The notes under the pieces: model-generated
Seen by the model: only the letters and a program-made list of their open reading frames with translations
What the model was told of the DNA's origin: nothing
Databases searched by the model: none
Program-made: the position numbers and the translations under genes
In this document: positions 31,983-40,776 of the stretch, piece by piece
How positions within the stretch are numbered: position 1 is the first letter of the stretch
Layout of the letters: every line of letters starts with the position of its first letter
Assembly (NCBI RefSeq): GCF_016765615.1
Contig: NZ_JAESWA010000005.1
Span: 1-64,000, forward strand
DNA: 64,000 nt
Direction of reading: 5' to 3'
Source of the DNA: Clostridium paridis
GTDB taxonomy: Bacteria > Bacillota > Clostridia > Clostridiales > Clostridiaceae

Positions 31983-32040
31983 ACAAATAGTGTTAAATAA
32001 TAGAGATATTTTATTATGGAAAAAAGGAGTGTTTAATAAT

Positions 32041-32886
32041 ATGTTAAGAACAAAAAAGCTTGTGATTGCAGTCTGTGCAGCATTGTTAGTCACAGCATGT
32101 ATAACCGTCCAACCCGTAAAAGCAGCAATTTCAAGTACGTTGTCTATTTTTAGAGTTGAGAATGTAAAAGGAATAAATGTAACGCTTGAAGATATACAGC
32201 AGATACAACAGAAGCTTTCAAGTGGCCAAGGGGATATAAGCCTTGACAAAATAGGAAGCATAAAGATGCAGGGAGGCGATAATAGATATGCATCACAGGA
32301 GGAGGTAAAGAATCTTCCTGATATTGATGTAGCGCTTCCATCTGCTCTTGGCAGTGTAATTCCAAGCATTAATATAGTTGGACCTAGATCCGTCGATTTT
32401 ACACTTAATGTGAAGAATGTAAATCAAATAATGAAGTCATATGGAGCTACAAAGCTTCTTCCAGAAAATATAGACGGTAAAACCTTCAAGGTAAGTTTTA
32501 CTTCACAGGTAACCATGAACTACAGAATAAATGATAAGCTCATAAATATTACACAGACAAAGTCACCAGAGATAACAGTTCCTGAGGATGTTAATGTTGA
32601 TGAGATATATAATGCTATTGTAGACATGCCTATAATTCCGCAGGATCTACAGTCGCAGTTAAAGTCCATAAAGGACTGGAGAAATTCACTTTACATCCCT
32701 GTAGTAGAGTCGAAAATGACACAGGTTGATATAAATGGTGCAAAGGGATACATGACTAAGGATTTTGCTAATTCAGAAGGTGCTCATAAATCTGCAGTCA
32801 TCTGGTATGGTAAAGGTGTTATTTATGTTGTATCAGGAGAAATAGAAAATGGAGAAATTTTAAATATTGCAAGGTCCATGAGGTAA
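32041..32886 (+). CDS. Exported protein with DUF4367-like C-terminus
   Basis: A 281-residue protein. Residues 1-~28 (MLRTKKLVIAVCAALLVTACITVQPVKA) are a signal sequence; VTAC could be a lipobox, so it may be a lipoprotein. The C-terminus VIWYGKGVIYVVSGEIENGEILNIARSMR matches the DUF4367/anti-sigma-like end found in clostridial proteins that act outside the membrane. AAGGAG lies 11 nt before the ATG at 32041; an upstream in-frame start is rejected. It precedes an ABC ATPase and permease on the same strand, with 40-nt spacing, so it is probably the accessory subunit of that exporter. Its G+C is visibly above that of the flanks. Confidence 0.75.
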   Translation: MLRTKKLVIAVCAALLVTACITVQPVKAAISSTLSIFRVENVKGINVTLEDIQQIQQKLSSGQGDISLDKIGSIKMQGGDNRYASQEEVKNLPDIDVALPSALGSVIPSINIVGPRSVDFTLNVKNVNQIMKSYGATKLLPENIDGKTFKVSFTSQVTMNYRINDKLINITQTKSPEITVPEDVNVDEIYNAIVDMPIIPQDLQSQLKSIKDWRNSLYIPVVESKMTQVDINGAKGYMTKDFANSEGAHKSAVIWYGKGVIYVVSGEIENGEILNIARSMR

Positions 32887-32925
32887 GGACAATTAATAAT
32901 AATACTGTAAAGATGAGGTGTAATA

Positions 32926-33834
32926 ATGGTAATAGAGACTGAAAATCTGACTAAGAATTATGGAGATAAAATTGGCTGCAAGGATATTACAGTATCTGTA
33001 GACCAAGGTGAGATTTTTGGATTCCTCGGCCCTAATGGGGCAGGTAAAAGCACATTTATAAAAATGCTAGTAGGGCTCTTGTTCCCTACCAGTGGCAAGG
33101 CATTAGTATTAGGTAAGCCAGTTGGAGATATAGACGTAAGAAAGAAAATAGGATATCTGCCAGAGAACTTTAAATACCAGTATTGGATGACAGGAAAAGA
33201 CCTACTGTCCTTTCATGCTTCCTTGTATAAATTGGACAAAAAGAATGCTGAATTGAGGATGGAAGAGGTGCTAGAATTAGTCAAGCTCAAAGGACATGAG
33301 AAGTATCGCGTGGGCACATACAGTAAGGGCATGCAACAGCGTATAGGCTTAGCTTGTGCCCTTCTACCAGACCCTGATCTTCTTTTTTTAGATGAACCTA
33401 CTTCTGCCCTTGACCCTGTAGGCAGGAAAGAAGTAAGAGAAATAATGACTAGTTTAAAGTCAAGCGGTAAAACAGTTTTACTTAACAGCCATCTGCTCAG
33501 TGAGGTTGAGACGGTCTGTGATAGTGCAGCAATAATTAAAAAAGGTTCTATAATTAAGTATGGAAAAATGGATAATATACTCCAAAGTAAGTTAATTCTT
33601 GAGATACATGCGGAAGACTTAAATAGAGAAGTCTTAAATATACTTAGAGATCTCGACAGTGGCCTTAACTATTCAAATAACAGAATACAAATGGAGATTA
33701 AGGACAATACAGCCATACCCCATATAGCATCAATAATCATTAACGGCGGCGGAAAATTATTTGAGCTTTCACCAAAGAAGGGCTCGTTGGAAGACGTGTT
33801 TATAAGTTTAATAGAAGGCGGTGAGAAGAAGTGA
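32926..33834 (+). CDS. ABC transporter ATP-binding protein
   Basis: A 302-residue CcmA/DrrA-type ATPase: Walker A GPNGAGKS near residue 37, Q-loop YLPENFKYQYWMTG, signature YSKGMQQRIGL, Walker B LLFLDEPTSALD, and the switch His in NSHLLSEVE. The C-terminal ~90 residues are the regulatory extension common to antibiotic and lantibiotic exporters. It overlaps the permease gene by 4 nt (GTGA) and so forms a two-gene exporter. Substrate not predictable. Confidence 0.92.
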   Translation: MVIETENLTKNYGDKIGCKDITVSVDQGEIFGFLGPNGAGKSTFIKMLVGLLFPTSGKALVLGKPVGDIDVRKKIGYLPENFKYQYWMTGKDLLSFHASLYKLDKKNAELRMEEVLELVKLKGHEKYRVGTYSKGMQQRIGLACALLPDPDLLFLDEPTSALDPVGRKEVREIMTSLKSSGKTVLLNSHLLSEVETVCDSAAIIKKGSIIKYGKMDNILQSKLILEIHAEDLNREVLNILRDLDSGLNYSNNRIQMEIKDNTAIPHIASIIINGGGKLFELSPKKGSLEDVFISLIEGGEKK

Positions 33835-34685
33835 TTGCAATAGCAGCGGCGACCTTCAAGGAAGCTTTAAGAAAAAAAATATTAATACTTGTAGCAGCCC
33901 TTACTTTTGTTTATCTTACTTTATTCGGACTAATCACCCATTTTGCTGTAGAAGACCTTACCAAATCTGGGACATTAAACACAGTAAATGCTATTGATGT
34001 AGCTTCGAATATAATATCCTTCCTGGGTTTCTACTTTTCAAGTATGCTTGTAGCGTTTCTCACTATTATGGTTTCTGTAGGTTCAATCTCTTCTGAAGTT
34101 GAAAGTGGTGTTATACATTCCATAATAACCCGTCCAATTAAACGTTCTAGTTATGTACTTGGAAAATACATTGGGCTGGGAGTTCTGGCAGTAGTATATG
34201 GGATTTTTCTCTTCGTAGCCATAATTTTAATCAGTACAATGTTTAAGCTTCCGATAGTCAATACAATAGAACCTCTCAATATAATAAAGGGCCTTTTATT
34301 CTTTACGCTTGAACCAATAGCAATTCTATCCTTATCTATTCTTGGAAGCGCTTTATTTAAAACGTTAAGCAATGGAATATTTATTATTTCAATATATATC
34401 TTGGGACTTATAGGTGGAGTCATGGAAGTAATCGGATCGATGTTACAAAATCAAAGCCTTGTGAACTTAGGAATCATTTCAAGCTTGATTTCTCCATTTG
34501 ATATAATATACAGGCAAATGCTTTCATCAATGTTTGAGGGTATTAGTATTAGGAATCCTTTTATGGCAGTAGGTGGAATGACAAGTACAACTCCAAGCAT
34601 ATGGATGATTATATATATACTTGCATACATTCCAGGATTAGTTCTTCTGGCAATAAGAAAATTCAGCTTAAAAGATATTTCTTAA
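33831..34685 (+). CDS. ABC transporter permease (ABC-2 type)
   Basis: A 284-residue membrane protein with six hydrophobic spans, beginning TFKEALRKKILILVAALTFVYLTLFGLI and including the SSEVESGVIHSIITRPIKRSSYVLGKYIGL cytoplasmic loop typical of ABC-2 permeases of the NosY type. It starts with GTG inside the end of the ATPase gene. Together with it and the exported protein at 32041 it makes a putative three-part export or membrane-stress system. Confidence 0.88.
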   Translation: MIAIAAATFKEALRKKILILVAALTFVYLTLFGLITHFAVEDLTKSGTLNTVNAIDVASNIISFLGFYFSSMLVAFLTIMVSVGSISSEVESGVIHSIITRPIKRSSYVLGKYIGLGVLAVVYGIFLFVAIILISTMFKLPIVNTIEPLNIIKGLLFFTLEPIAILSLSILGSALFKTLSNGIFIISIYILGLIGGVMEVIGSMLQNQSLVNLGIISSLISPFDIIYRQMLSSMFEGISIRNPFMAVGGMTSTTPSIWMIIYILAYIPGLVLLAIRKFSLKDIS

Positions 34686-34774
34686 CTTGAAGTGGACATG
34701 AATGTAGTGAATGACGAATTTGAGTTTGTTGCTAAGGGTTAAGAATAAGCAGCATTTATTTTATGAGGTAAGTT

Positions 34775-36121
34775 ATGAAGATTAAATTAATTCAACCAGC
34801 AATGTTACCAAGACCTATGGATACAAAATTAAAAACAAGAATGTCACCTTCACTAGCTTTGTTAACAATAGCAAATCTAACTCCTGAGGAGCATGAAGTT
34901 ATTATTGAAAATGAAAATGTTGAAAGAATAAACTTTGATGAACCTGTAGATTTGGTAGCAATAACTGTAACTGTTGATGTTATGAATAGAGCAGTGGAGA
35001 TATCAAAGGAGTTTAGAAAGCGTGGAGTAACTGTAATTGCAGGAGGTATACATATTACAGCAGATCCTGAGAGTGCTATTAATAGTTTTGATGCAATATC
35101 TGTAGGAATGGCAGAGAGAGTTTGGGAGAAAATCCTCAAGGATAAAGAAAATAATTCACTTAAGAAGATATATTACAACATGGAGAATATCACAGGAGAA
35201 GAAATAGTATCACCTAAATATGATATGATCGATAATAATAAATATTTATATACTAATATAATCAGTACAAGTAGAGGGTGCCCATTTCAATGCGATTTCT
35301 GTTATAATAGCTGCGCAAAGTCTCTTAAAACATATATTAATAGACCAGTAGAAGATGTAACTAGAGATATAAATGCATTAAAAACAAGGCACATAATGTT
35401 TATTGATGATAATTTCATTGGAAATCCTAGATGGACAAAAGAATTATTAGTGAAAATAAAGCCACTTAAACTAAAGTGGAATGCAGCTATTACATCTAAT
35501 ATAGTGGACATGCCTGATCTGCTAGATGAAATGAAGGCATCTGGTTGTCAAAGTTTATTTATAGGATTTGAAAGTATAAATAGTAAATCAATAGATAGTG
35601 TGCACAAGGTGCAAAATAGTGTGAAGAAATATGAGAAGCTTGTGGATGAAATTCATAAAAGAGGAATAATGATAAATGCAAGTTTTGTTTTTGGATTAGA
35701 TGAAGATGATACTTCCGTATTTAAGAATACATTAGAATGGATAGTTAAAAATAAGATTGAAACAGTGACCTCACACATACTTACACCATATCCTGGTACA
35801 AAGTTATACTCAACATTGTTAGAGCAGAATAGAATTACAGACTTTAACTTATCTAAGTATAATACTGCACATGTAGTGTACAAACCTAAAAATATGACTG
35901 CAGAAGAATTGTATGAGGGCTATTTATGGATATATAAAGAGGTGTACACCTTTAAAAATATAATAAAAAGATTACCAAAATCAAAAAAGCAATGGATTCC
36001 TTTTCTAGCATTTAACTTATTTTATAGAAAGTTTGGAAAGTTTACAGAACTAATTTGTGATGTAGTTTCATTTAGGAATATAGGAAGATTTTTTAGATGG
36101 TTATCTTATAGAATAAAGTAA
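34775..36121 (+). CDS. B12-binding-domain radical SAM protein
   Basis: A 448-residue protein. Residues 1-~130 form a cobalamin-binding-like Rossmann domain (AITVTVDVMNRAVEISKEFRKRGVTVIAGGIH). The radical SAM core starts at STSRGCPFQCDFCYNSC, with CxxxCxxC (positions ~172-179) for the 4Fe-4S cluster, and continues with FIDDNFIGN and the GFESI motif. The C-terminus is a DUF4070-like helical region. Relatives include methyltransferases and BchE-type enzymes; the substrate is unknown. The usual B12-binding DxHxxG is not evident, so cobalamin may not bind. Single gene, flanked downstream by a bidirectional terminator. Confidence 0.87.
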   Translation: MKIKLIQPAMLPRPMDTKLKTRMSPSLALLTIANLTPEEHEVIIENENVERINFDEPVDLVAITVTVDVMNRAVEISKEFRKRGVTVIAGGIHITADPESAINSFDAISVGMAERVWEKILKDKENNSLKKIYYNMENITGEEIVSPKYDMIDNNKYLYTNIISTSRGCPFQCDFCYNSCAKSLKTYINRPVEDVTRDINALKTRHIMFIDDNFIGNPRWTKELLVKIKPLKLKWNAAITSNIVDMPDLLDEMKASGCQSLFIGFESINSKSIDSVHKVQNSVKKYEKLVDEIHKRGIMINASFVFGLDEDDTSVFKNTLEWIVKNKIETVTSHILTPYPGTKLYSTLLEQNRITDFNLSKYNTAHVVYKPKNMTAEELYEGYLWIYKEVYTFKNIIKRLPKSKKQWIPFLAFNLFYRKFGKFTELICDVVSFRNIGRFFRWLSYRIK

Positions 36122-36124
36122 GCT

Positions 36125-36168
36125 AAAAAACAGCAGTAATATGGATAAATATTACTGCTGTTTTTTGA
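36125..36168. terminator. Bidirectional terminator between convergent genes
   Basis: AAAAAACAGCAGTAATAT pairs with AATATTACTGCTGTTTTTT around a 5-nt loop, A-tract on one side, T-tract on the other. Confidence 0.93.
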
Positions 36169-36174
36169 TTACAT

Positions 36175-37107
36175 TTATATTAAATCATTTGTTTTATTTT
36201 CTCTTAAATCAAATGTTTCGATTGGTTCAGGACCTCTTAAGATTCTTCTTTTAATATGGAGATCTCCTGATGAATCAGTTCGTATTCTCCATTCAATAAG
36301 TGCTATTTTACCATCAGATATTTCAATTCCCTGTATTCCGCTTGCTCTAACACATGACCCGTCATTGAAATATGGTAATTCATTAATTTTAGGGAAATGC
36401 GGTCTATGAGTATGTCCACAGATGATCATAATTTTGTTCATTTCAATCCAACTACTATAAATACGTTCAATTTTATGAATCTTTTCAGCGCTTTTTACAG
36501 GACTCGCAGGATTTATAAACCCAATGGAGTGAAGAAACCTCCAAAAATATCTAACAGTAAGCAAAGTGAATTTCCAGAATTCATCATTCATTCTGTCTCC
36601 TTGATGACCATGAACAGTTAATATTTCTTGACCAGTATCTTTATGCTTAAACACTACTGCTTCATGTGGAGTAATCCCAGGAAATAATTCTATATCTTCC
36701 TCATTATAATCGTCGTAGAATTTATAAAAATTCTTCTCCACAAAATCTTTATATTGCAATTGTATATTGTGATTACCATATAACATAATAAATCTATCAG
36801 AATCAAAGAATTTTTTTAATTGGCTATATACTTCATCATGTGCAAGTCTTATATGTTTAAAATTAGAGTGCTCCCAAAGTTCATCTCCATCCCCAACTTC
36901 TACGTAAGTATATCCGTTATTGTAATAGTATTCCAATGCGAATAGAAAGATATTTTGATTCTTTGCAAATTCATCAGATGGTGTACAATCTCCTCTATGG
37001 CAGTCACTAAAAAATATATATTTAGAACTGTTATCAAAGTATTCAATTTTAGCATTATTATAAGCTTCCGTTAACCTTTTTCTTGCAAGCTTCTTTTCTG
37101 ATATCAT
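36175..37107 (-). CDS. Metallophosphoesterase
   Basis: A 310-residue calcineurin-like phosphoesterase. The five metal motifs are in order: FSDCHRGD (D-x-H), EVGDGDELWE (GD-x-x-E/D), LYGNHN (GNH), LTVHGHQGD (H) and ICGHTHRPHFP (GHTH). It resembles UDP-2,3-diacylglucosamine hydrolase-like and YkuE-like soluble enzymes, though a Gram-positive host has no lipid A, so the substrate is open. Start MISEKKLARKR at 37107 behind GAGGTG. Monocistronic. Confidence 0.86.
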   Translation of the reverse strand: MISEKKLARKRLTEAYNNAKIEYFDNSSKYIFFSDCHRGDCTPSDEFAKNQNIFLFALEYYYNNGYTYVEVGDGDELWEHSNFKHIRLAHDEVYSQLKKFFDSDRFIMLYGNHNIQLQYKDFVEKNFYKFYDDYNEEDIELFPGITPHEAVVFKHKDTGQEILTVHGHQGDRMNDEFWKFTLLTVRYFWRFLHSIGFINPASPVKSAEKIHKIERIYSSWIEMNKIMIICGHTHRPHFPKINELPYFNDGSCVRASGIQGIEISDGKIALIEWRIRTDSSGDLHIKRRILRGPEPIETFDLRENKTNDLI

Positions 37108-37282
37108 AGCACACCTCTTTTATGACTAATAATTTAGTATTAACATAAAAACAATTTGACTATATAAGTAATCTACCCTTTTAAATAATAATATATTTAA
37201 AGTTATATTTTAAAACTTATAATAGTTAGTTATATAATTATATTAGTACATTGTGGCTAAAATGAAAAGGAGTAGGATAATT

Positions 37283-37930
37283 ATGAAAATTATTGCGATT
37301 AACGGAAGTCCACGAAGAAACTGGAATACAGCGACTTTGCTAAATAAAGCACTTGAGGGAGCAGAGTCTCAAGGAGCAGAAACTGAACTTATAAATTTAT
37401 ATGATTTAGAATACAAGGGATGTATTAGTTGTTTTGAATGTAAAAGAAAAGATGGAGTGCATGGTAAATGCGCGATGAAAGATGATTTAACACCTGTTCT
37501 TGAAAAGTTAGAAACAGCTGATGCTATTATTTTGGGTTCTCCAATTTACTATATGAATATTACATCATCAATGCTAGCTCTTTTAGAACGCTTTTTATTT
37601 TCTCATAGTATATATAGTGCTGAGATACCAACAGTTTATCCAAGAAAAATTCAAGCAGGTTTTATTTATACTATGAATATAAACGAAAAACTAAGTGATG
37701 AGTCTGGAATTAAAGGAGTCTTAAGGACACACCAGAAGCATATTGAAAGAATGCTAGGAAGACAACTAGAACTCTTATACTGCTATGACACATATCAATT
37801 TACTGATTATGATAAGTATGAATCTTCAATTTTCTCAAAAGAAGCAAAGGCAAAGCAAAAAACAGAACAATTCCCTATTGATTGTAAGGAAGCTTTTGAA
37901 ATGGGAGTAAGACTTGCAGAAAATGCTTAA
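37283..37930 (+). CDS. Flavodoxin family protein (NAD(P)H-dependent oxidoreductase)
   Basis: A 215-residue flavoprotein with the FMN phosphate loop INGSPRRNWNTATLLNKALEGA and the iron-sulfur flavoprotein-type CISCFECKRKDGVHGKCAMKDDL, followed by ILGSPIYYMNITSSMLALLER. The C-terminal half is typical of clostridial ISF-like reductases. GGAG lies 10 nt before the ATG at 37283. A longer frame from 37253 lacks a site. It precedes a MerR regulator by 150 nt; the link is not established. Confidence 0.85.
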   Translation: MKIIAINGSPRRNWNTATLLNKALEGAESQGAETELINLYDLEYKGCISCFECKRKDGVHGKCAMKDDLTPVLEKLETADAIILGSPIYYMNITSSMLALLERFLFSHSIYSAEIPTVYPRKIQAGFIYTMNINEKLSDESGIKGVLRTHQKHIERMLGRQLELLYCYDTYQFTDYDKYESSIFSKEAKAKQKTEQFPIDCKEAFEMGVRLAENA

Positions 37931-38032
37931 GTGTAGCAATCTGGAGAATTATTTAGTAATAAATAGAAAATAAATAAATCTGGGATGTATATTAATATAT
38001 TGATTAAATATGACAATATTTATAGATTCAGA

Positions 38033-38057
38033 TTGACATTAGGTCAACCGTTATAAT
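38033..38057 (+). promoter_or_regulatory. Palindrome and -10 of the merR-type gene
   Basis: TTGAC-ATTAG-GTCAA (38034 region) is a 5-bp-arm palindrome, and TATAAT lies at 38052-38057. MerR regulators bind such dyads in the spacer or -35 region of their own promoters. Confidence 0.5.
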
Positions 38058-38081
38058 TGTGGTTAGAGAGGAGGGGATGGC

Positions 38082-38903
38082 TTGAACCAGAGTGAATATA
38101 GTATTACTGAATTTGCAAGTGAGGCATCTGTGTCTACTAGAACATTGCGATACTATGACAAGATAGGATTATTAAAACCATCGAAATATAATAAGTTAGG
38201 TTATCGAATGTATACAAACAAAGATTTGGAAAGACTACAGTATATTTTAGCATTGAAGTTTCTAGGGTTTTCATTAATAGAAGTTAAACTATTCATTAAA
38301 GAGAGTCCAGAGGCGTTTGAAAAAGTACTCTTAAAGCAGAAACTGATGATGCAAGATAAAAAAATGCAGATAGAGAAAGTGATTAGTGCCATTGAAGAAA
38401 CAGAGAAATTAATTAACGTAAATAAGTATGACTATAAATCTATTACAAAGGTTATTGAAGCCGTACAAATGGAATTAAAACCAATATGGATGAACCAATA
38501 CTTAACTACTGAACAACGTGAATATATGAGAGATTTAGCAAAGAAATCTTATAGTAAAGAGGCATTACAAAAACTAGCAGTGAGGGGATGGACTGAAGAA
38601 AATCAGAAAAACTTTAATGACAAATATACTCATTTTCGTTCAGAGCTTAAAAGAATAGTTGAACGCGGAGTAGATCCAGCAAGTCAAGAAGCACAAGCTG
38701 TAGGTCAATTATTATATGACATAAATAATAGCTATATTCAAGATGATTCCGATATACGAGAAGGAATGAAGAAGTCATGGGAAAACTTTAATTCTATACC
38801 TGATGATAGAAAACCAGAGGTTTATAAGATATCTGAGGAAGAGAGAGAATATATTAAGAGTGTAATGACAATTTTTTATAAGAATAGGGTGGCTGAAAAA
38901 TAA
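38082..38903 (+). CDS. MerR family regulator with TipAS antibiotic-recognition domain
   Basis: A 273-residue regulator. Residues 5-75 are the MerR winged helix (YSITEFASEASVSTRTLRYYDKIGLLKPSKYNKLGYRMYTNKDLERLQYI), then a coiled-coil dimer helix, then from ~145 a TipAS domain (LTTEQREYMRDLAKKSYSKEALQKLAVRGWTEENQKNF...). TipA/Mta relatives bind thiopeptides or other drugs and activate exporters. The start is TTG at 38082 behind GGAGGGG. No exporter is adjacent, so its target may be elsewhere or the following gene. 45 nt separates it from the nucleotidyltransferase gene. Confidence 0.9.
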   Translation: MNQSEYSITEFASEASVSTRTLRYYDKIGLLKPSKYNKLGYRMYTNKDLERLQYILALKFLGFSLIEVKLFIKESPEAFEKVLLKQKLMMQDKKMQIEKVISAIEETEKLINVNKYDYKSITKVIEAVQMELKPIWMNQYLTTEQREYMRDLAKKSYSKEALQKLAVRGWTEENQKNFNDKYTHFRSELKRIVERGVDPASQEAQAVGQLLYDINNSYIQDDSDIREGMKKSWENFNSIPDDRKPEVYKISEEEREYIKSVMTIFYKNRVAEK

Positions 38904-38948
38904 GTTATAAATTTAAATAGCTATGAATATGAACAGGAGGTTTTTGTT

Positions 38949-39791
38949 TTGGAAAATGAAATGATTCTTGATAAGATAAAGAATGCTCTAAAGAACGTGA
39001 GAGGTATTGAGAGCATTGTTCTTGGAGGATCAAGAGCAAAGGGGAGTTTTTCAGAAAAATCAGATATAGATATTGGAATATATTATTCTGATAGCTCAAA
39101 ATTAGATTTGGAGAGCTTAAGTAGAATAGCTACGGAATTAGATGATACTAATCGTTCAAATATCATAACAAAAATTGGGGAATGGGGACCGTGGATAAAT
39201 GGTGGAGGATGGCTAAATGTTGATGGAATAGCAGTAGATTTTTTATTAAGAGATTTAAACAAGGTATCATCTGTTATAGATGAATGTTTAAATGGTAAGA
39301 TTACAATTGATTATCAAGCTGGTCACCCTCATGGATTTGTAAACACTATTTATGTAGCAGAAGTTTTCTACTGTAAAATACTTTTAGATGAAAGTAATAA
39401 TATAGCTAAACTAAAAGATAAGATTACTCCATACCCTCAAGCTATAAAAAGAGGAATAGTGGAGAAGTTTTTATGGGAAGCTGGTTTTTCATGTGCTATA
39501 GCTAGCAAAAGTATAGCAAAAAAAGATATAGTATATGCTTCTGGATGCTTTTATCGTGCAATTTCATGCCTTACTCAGGTTATATATGCACTAAATGAAA
39601 CTTACATTATGAATGAAAAAGGTGCAATAGCAAATGTATGTGCCTTTAAGATTATACCTAAAAACTTTGAGAGTAGAGTTGAAAAAATATTTTGCTCATT
39701 AACATCTGAACCAGAAGATATAGAAATCCTGATAGATCAATTATCAGGAATTATAAAAGAAGTAGAAGAACTATGTAAGAAAAATATATAG
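38949..39791 (+). CDS. Nucleotidyltransferase-fold protein
   Basis: A 280-residue protein with a Pol-beta-type nucleotidyltransferase N-domain: LGGSRAKGSFSEKSDIDIGIYY (GS...D-x-D, residues ~25-46) and a third carboxylate in GIAVDFLLRD. The remaining helical part resembles kanamycin nucleotidyltransferase-like substrate domains. It could modify an aminoglycoside or an RNA/metabolite; its place after a TipAS-type drug-sensing regulator hints at a resistance role. TTG start with AGGAGG 8 nt upstream. Followed by a strong terminator. Confidence 0.82.
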   Translation: MENEMILDKIKNALKNVRGIESIVLGGSRAKGSFSEKSDIDIGIYYSDSSKLDLESLSRIATELDDTNRSNIITKIGEWGPWINGGGWLNVDGIAVDFLLRDLNKVSSVIDECLNGKITIDYQAGHPHGFVNTIYVAEVFYCKILLDESNNIAKLKDKITPYPQAIKRGIVEKFLWEAGFSCAIASKSIAKKDIVYASGCFYRAISCLTQVIYALNETYIMNEKGAIANVCAFKIIPKNFESRVEKIFCSLTSEPEDIEILIDQLSGIIKEVEELCKKNI

Positions 39792-39807
39792 CATTCTTTC
39801 AAATATG

Positions 39808-39838
39808 AAAAGGGATAGGTTTTTCTATCCCTTTTTAC
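39808..39838 (+). terminator. Terminator of the nucleotidyltransferase gene
   Basis: AAAAGGGATAG pairs with CTATCCCTTTTT, ending in a T run. Confidence 0.88.
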
Positions 39839-39867
39839 TATAAGAAAAATTCTAAAATAAAACTATA

Positions 39868-40260
39868 TTATAGTGAAAAAGTTTCAGGTTCACCTTTAAA
39901 TGAGTAAATAGTAGCAGTTCCTTTAGTGAAGTATAAAACTGCAAAAACTCCATCATCAACGCTGTACATATTTTTTAAAGATGGGATAGTTTCAAGCGCA
40001 AGCTCTTTAACTTCACGTCTATCATCATGCTTAACTTCTCCAGCCAAACGAATCCATTTACCTTTACTCATACCTGATATTTCAACCTTAGGATTTTCTA
40101 ACATTTGATTAAAACATTTTTTTGTATTGTTTGTAACAATGTATAACTTTCCTTCATGTTCAAATACAGCACCAAAAGGTCTAACTCTTGGTTGGTCTCC
40201 TTCAGTTGTGGCGATGTAAAAAGTACCACATTCCTTTAAAAATTCTAATGCTTTTTCCAT
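39868..40260 (-). CDS. Pyridoxamine 5'-phosphate oxidase family protein
   Basis: A 130-residue split-barrel flavoprotein: FLKECGTFYIATTEGDQPRVRPFGAVFEHEGKLYIVTNNTKKCFNQMLENPKVEISG is the FMN-binding PNPOx-like signature. Small members of this family reduce or bind FMN/F420-like cofactors rather than act in B6 synthesis. GGGGG precedes the start at 40260. It is divergent from an HxlR regulator at 40388, which probably controls it from the shared 127-nt intergenic region. Confidence 0.87.
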   Translation of the reverse strand: MEKALEFLKECGTFYIATTEGDQPRVRPFGAVFEHEGKLYIVTNNTKKCFNQMLENPKVEISGMSKGKWIRLAGEVKHDDRREVKELALETIPSLKNMYSVDDGVFAVLYFTKGTATIYSFKGEPETFSL

Positions 40261-40387
40261 ATTATTGTTCCCCCTATTTATATGTGTTAAAATTAGTTAT
40301 GGAATAATAATAGCATGTACAAACGAAATAACAAGTACGATTTTTATATAATGTTAGTATCTAAAAGATACTAGAAGGGGAGAGAAG

Positions 40388-40732
40388 ATGGAAAACTCAA
40401 AATGTCTTTTTGGAAAGTGCCCATATACTACAGCTCAGAAAGTATTTTCAGGGAAATGGTCGATTCTTATTATGTATCATTTGAGTGAAGGAGCCATTCG
40501 CTATGGAGAATTACAAAGAAAAATTGGAGATATCACACAAGCTACATTAACAAAGCAATTGAGAATGCTTGAAGACTTTGGACTAGTCAGCCGATATATT
40601 TATTCTGAAATACCACCGAAGGTAGAGTATTCACTTACAGATTTAGGACATGAATTTAAGCCTGTACTAGAACAGTTTAGAATCTGGGGAGATAAGTATA
40701 TTAAATCCATTGAAAATAAAGAAATTGAGTGA
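40388..40732 (+). CDS. HxlR family transcriptional regulator
   Basis: A 114-residue winged-helix protein: CPYTTAQKVFSGKWSILIMYHLSEGAIRYGELQRKIGDITQATLTKQLRMLEDFGLVSRYIY is the HxlR domain. Cys11 in GKCPYT is the conserved N-terminal Cys that senses electrophiles or redox in this family. GGGGAGAG site upstream. Divergent from the PNPOx-like gene, which is the standard regulator-target layout. 44 nt before the deacetylase gene, so read-through is possible. Confidence 0.9.
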   Translation: MENSKCLFGKCPYTTAQKVFSGKWSILIMYHLSEGAIRYGELQRKIGDITQATLTKQLRMLEDFGLVSRYIYSEIPPKVEYSLTDLGHEFKPVLEQFRIWGDKYIKSIENKEIE

Positions 40733-40776
40733 CATGTCTTATGCAATTAATTAAGAGTGTGTAAAGGAGAGGTATT

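Noticed and set aside
31972-32040. Earlier in-frame start for the exported protein
   Set aside because: It overlaps the end of the XRE gene, lacks a ribosome binding site, and would bury the signal peptide.
27704-34722. TGAATGACGAAT shared at about 27704 and 34711
   Set aside because: Only 12 bp shared, flanks differ; no support for a dispersed element or att site.
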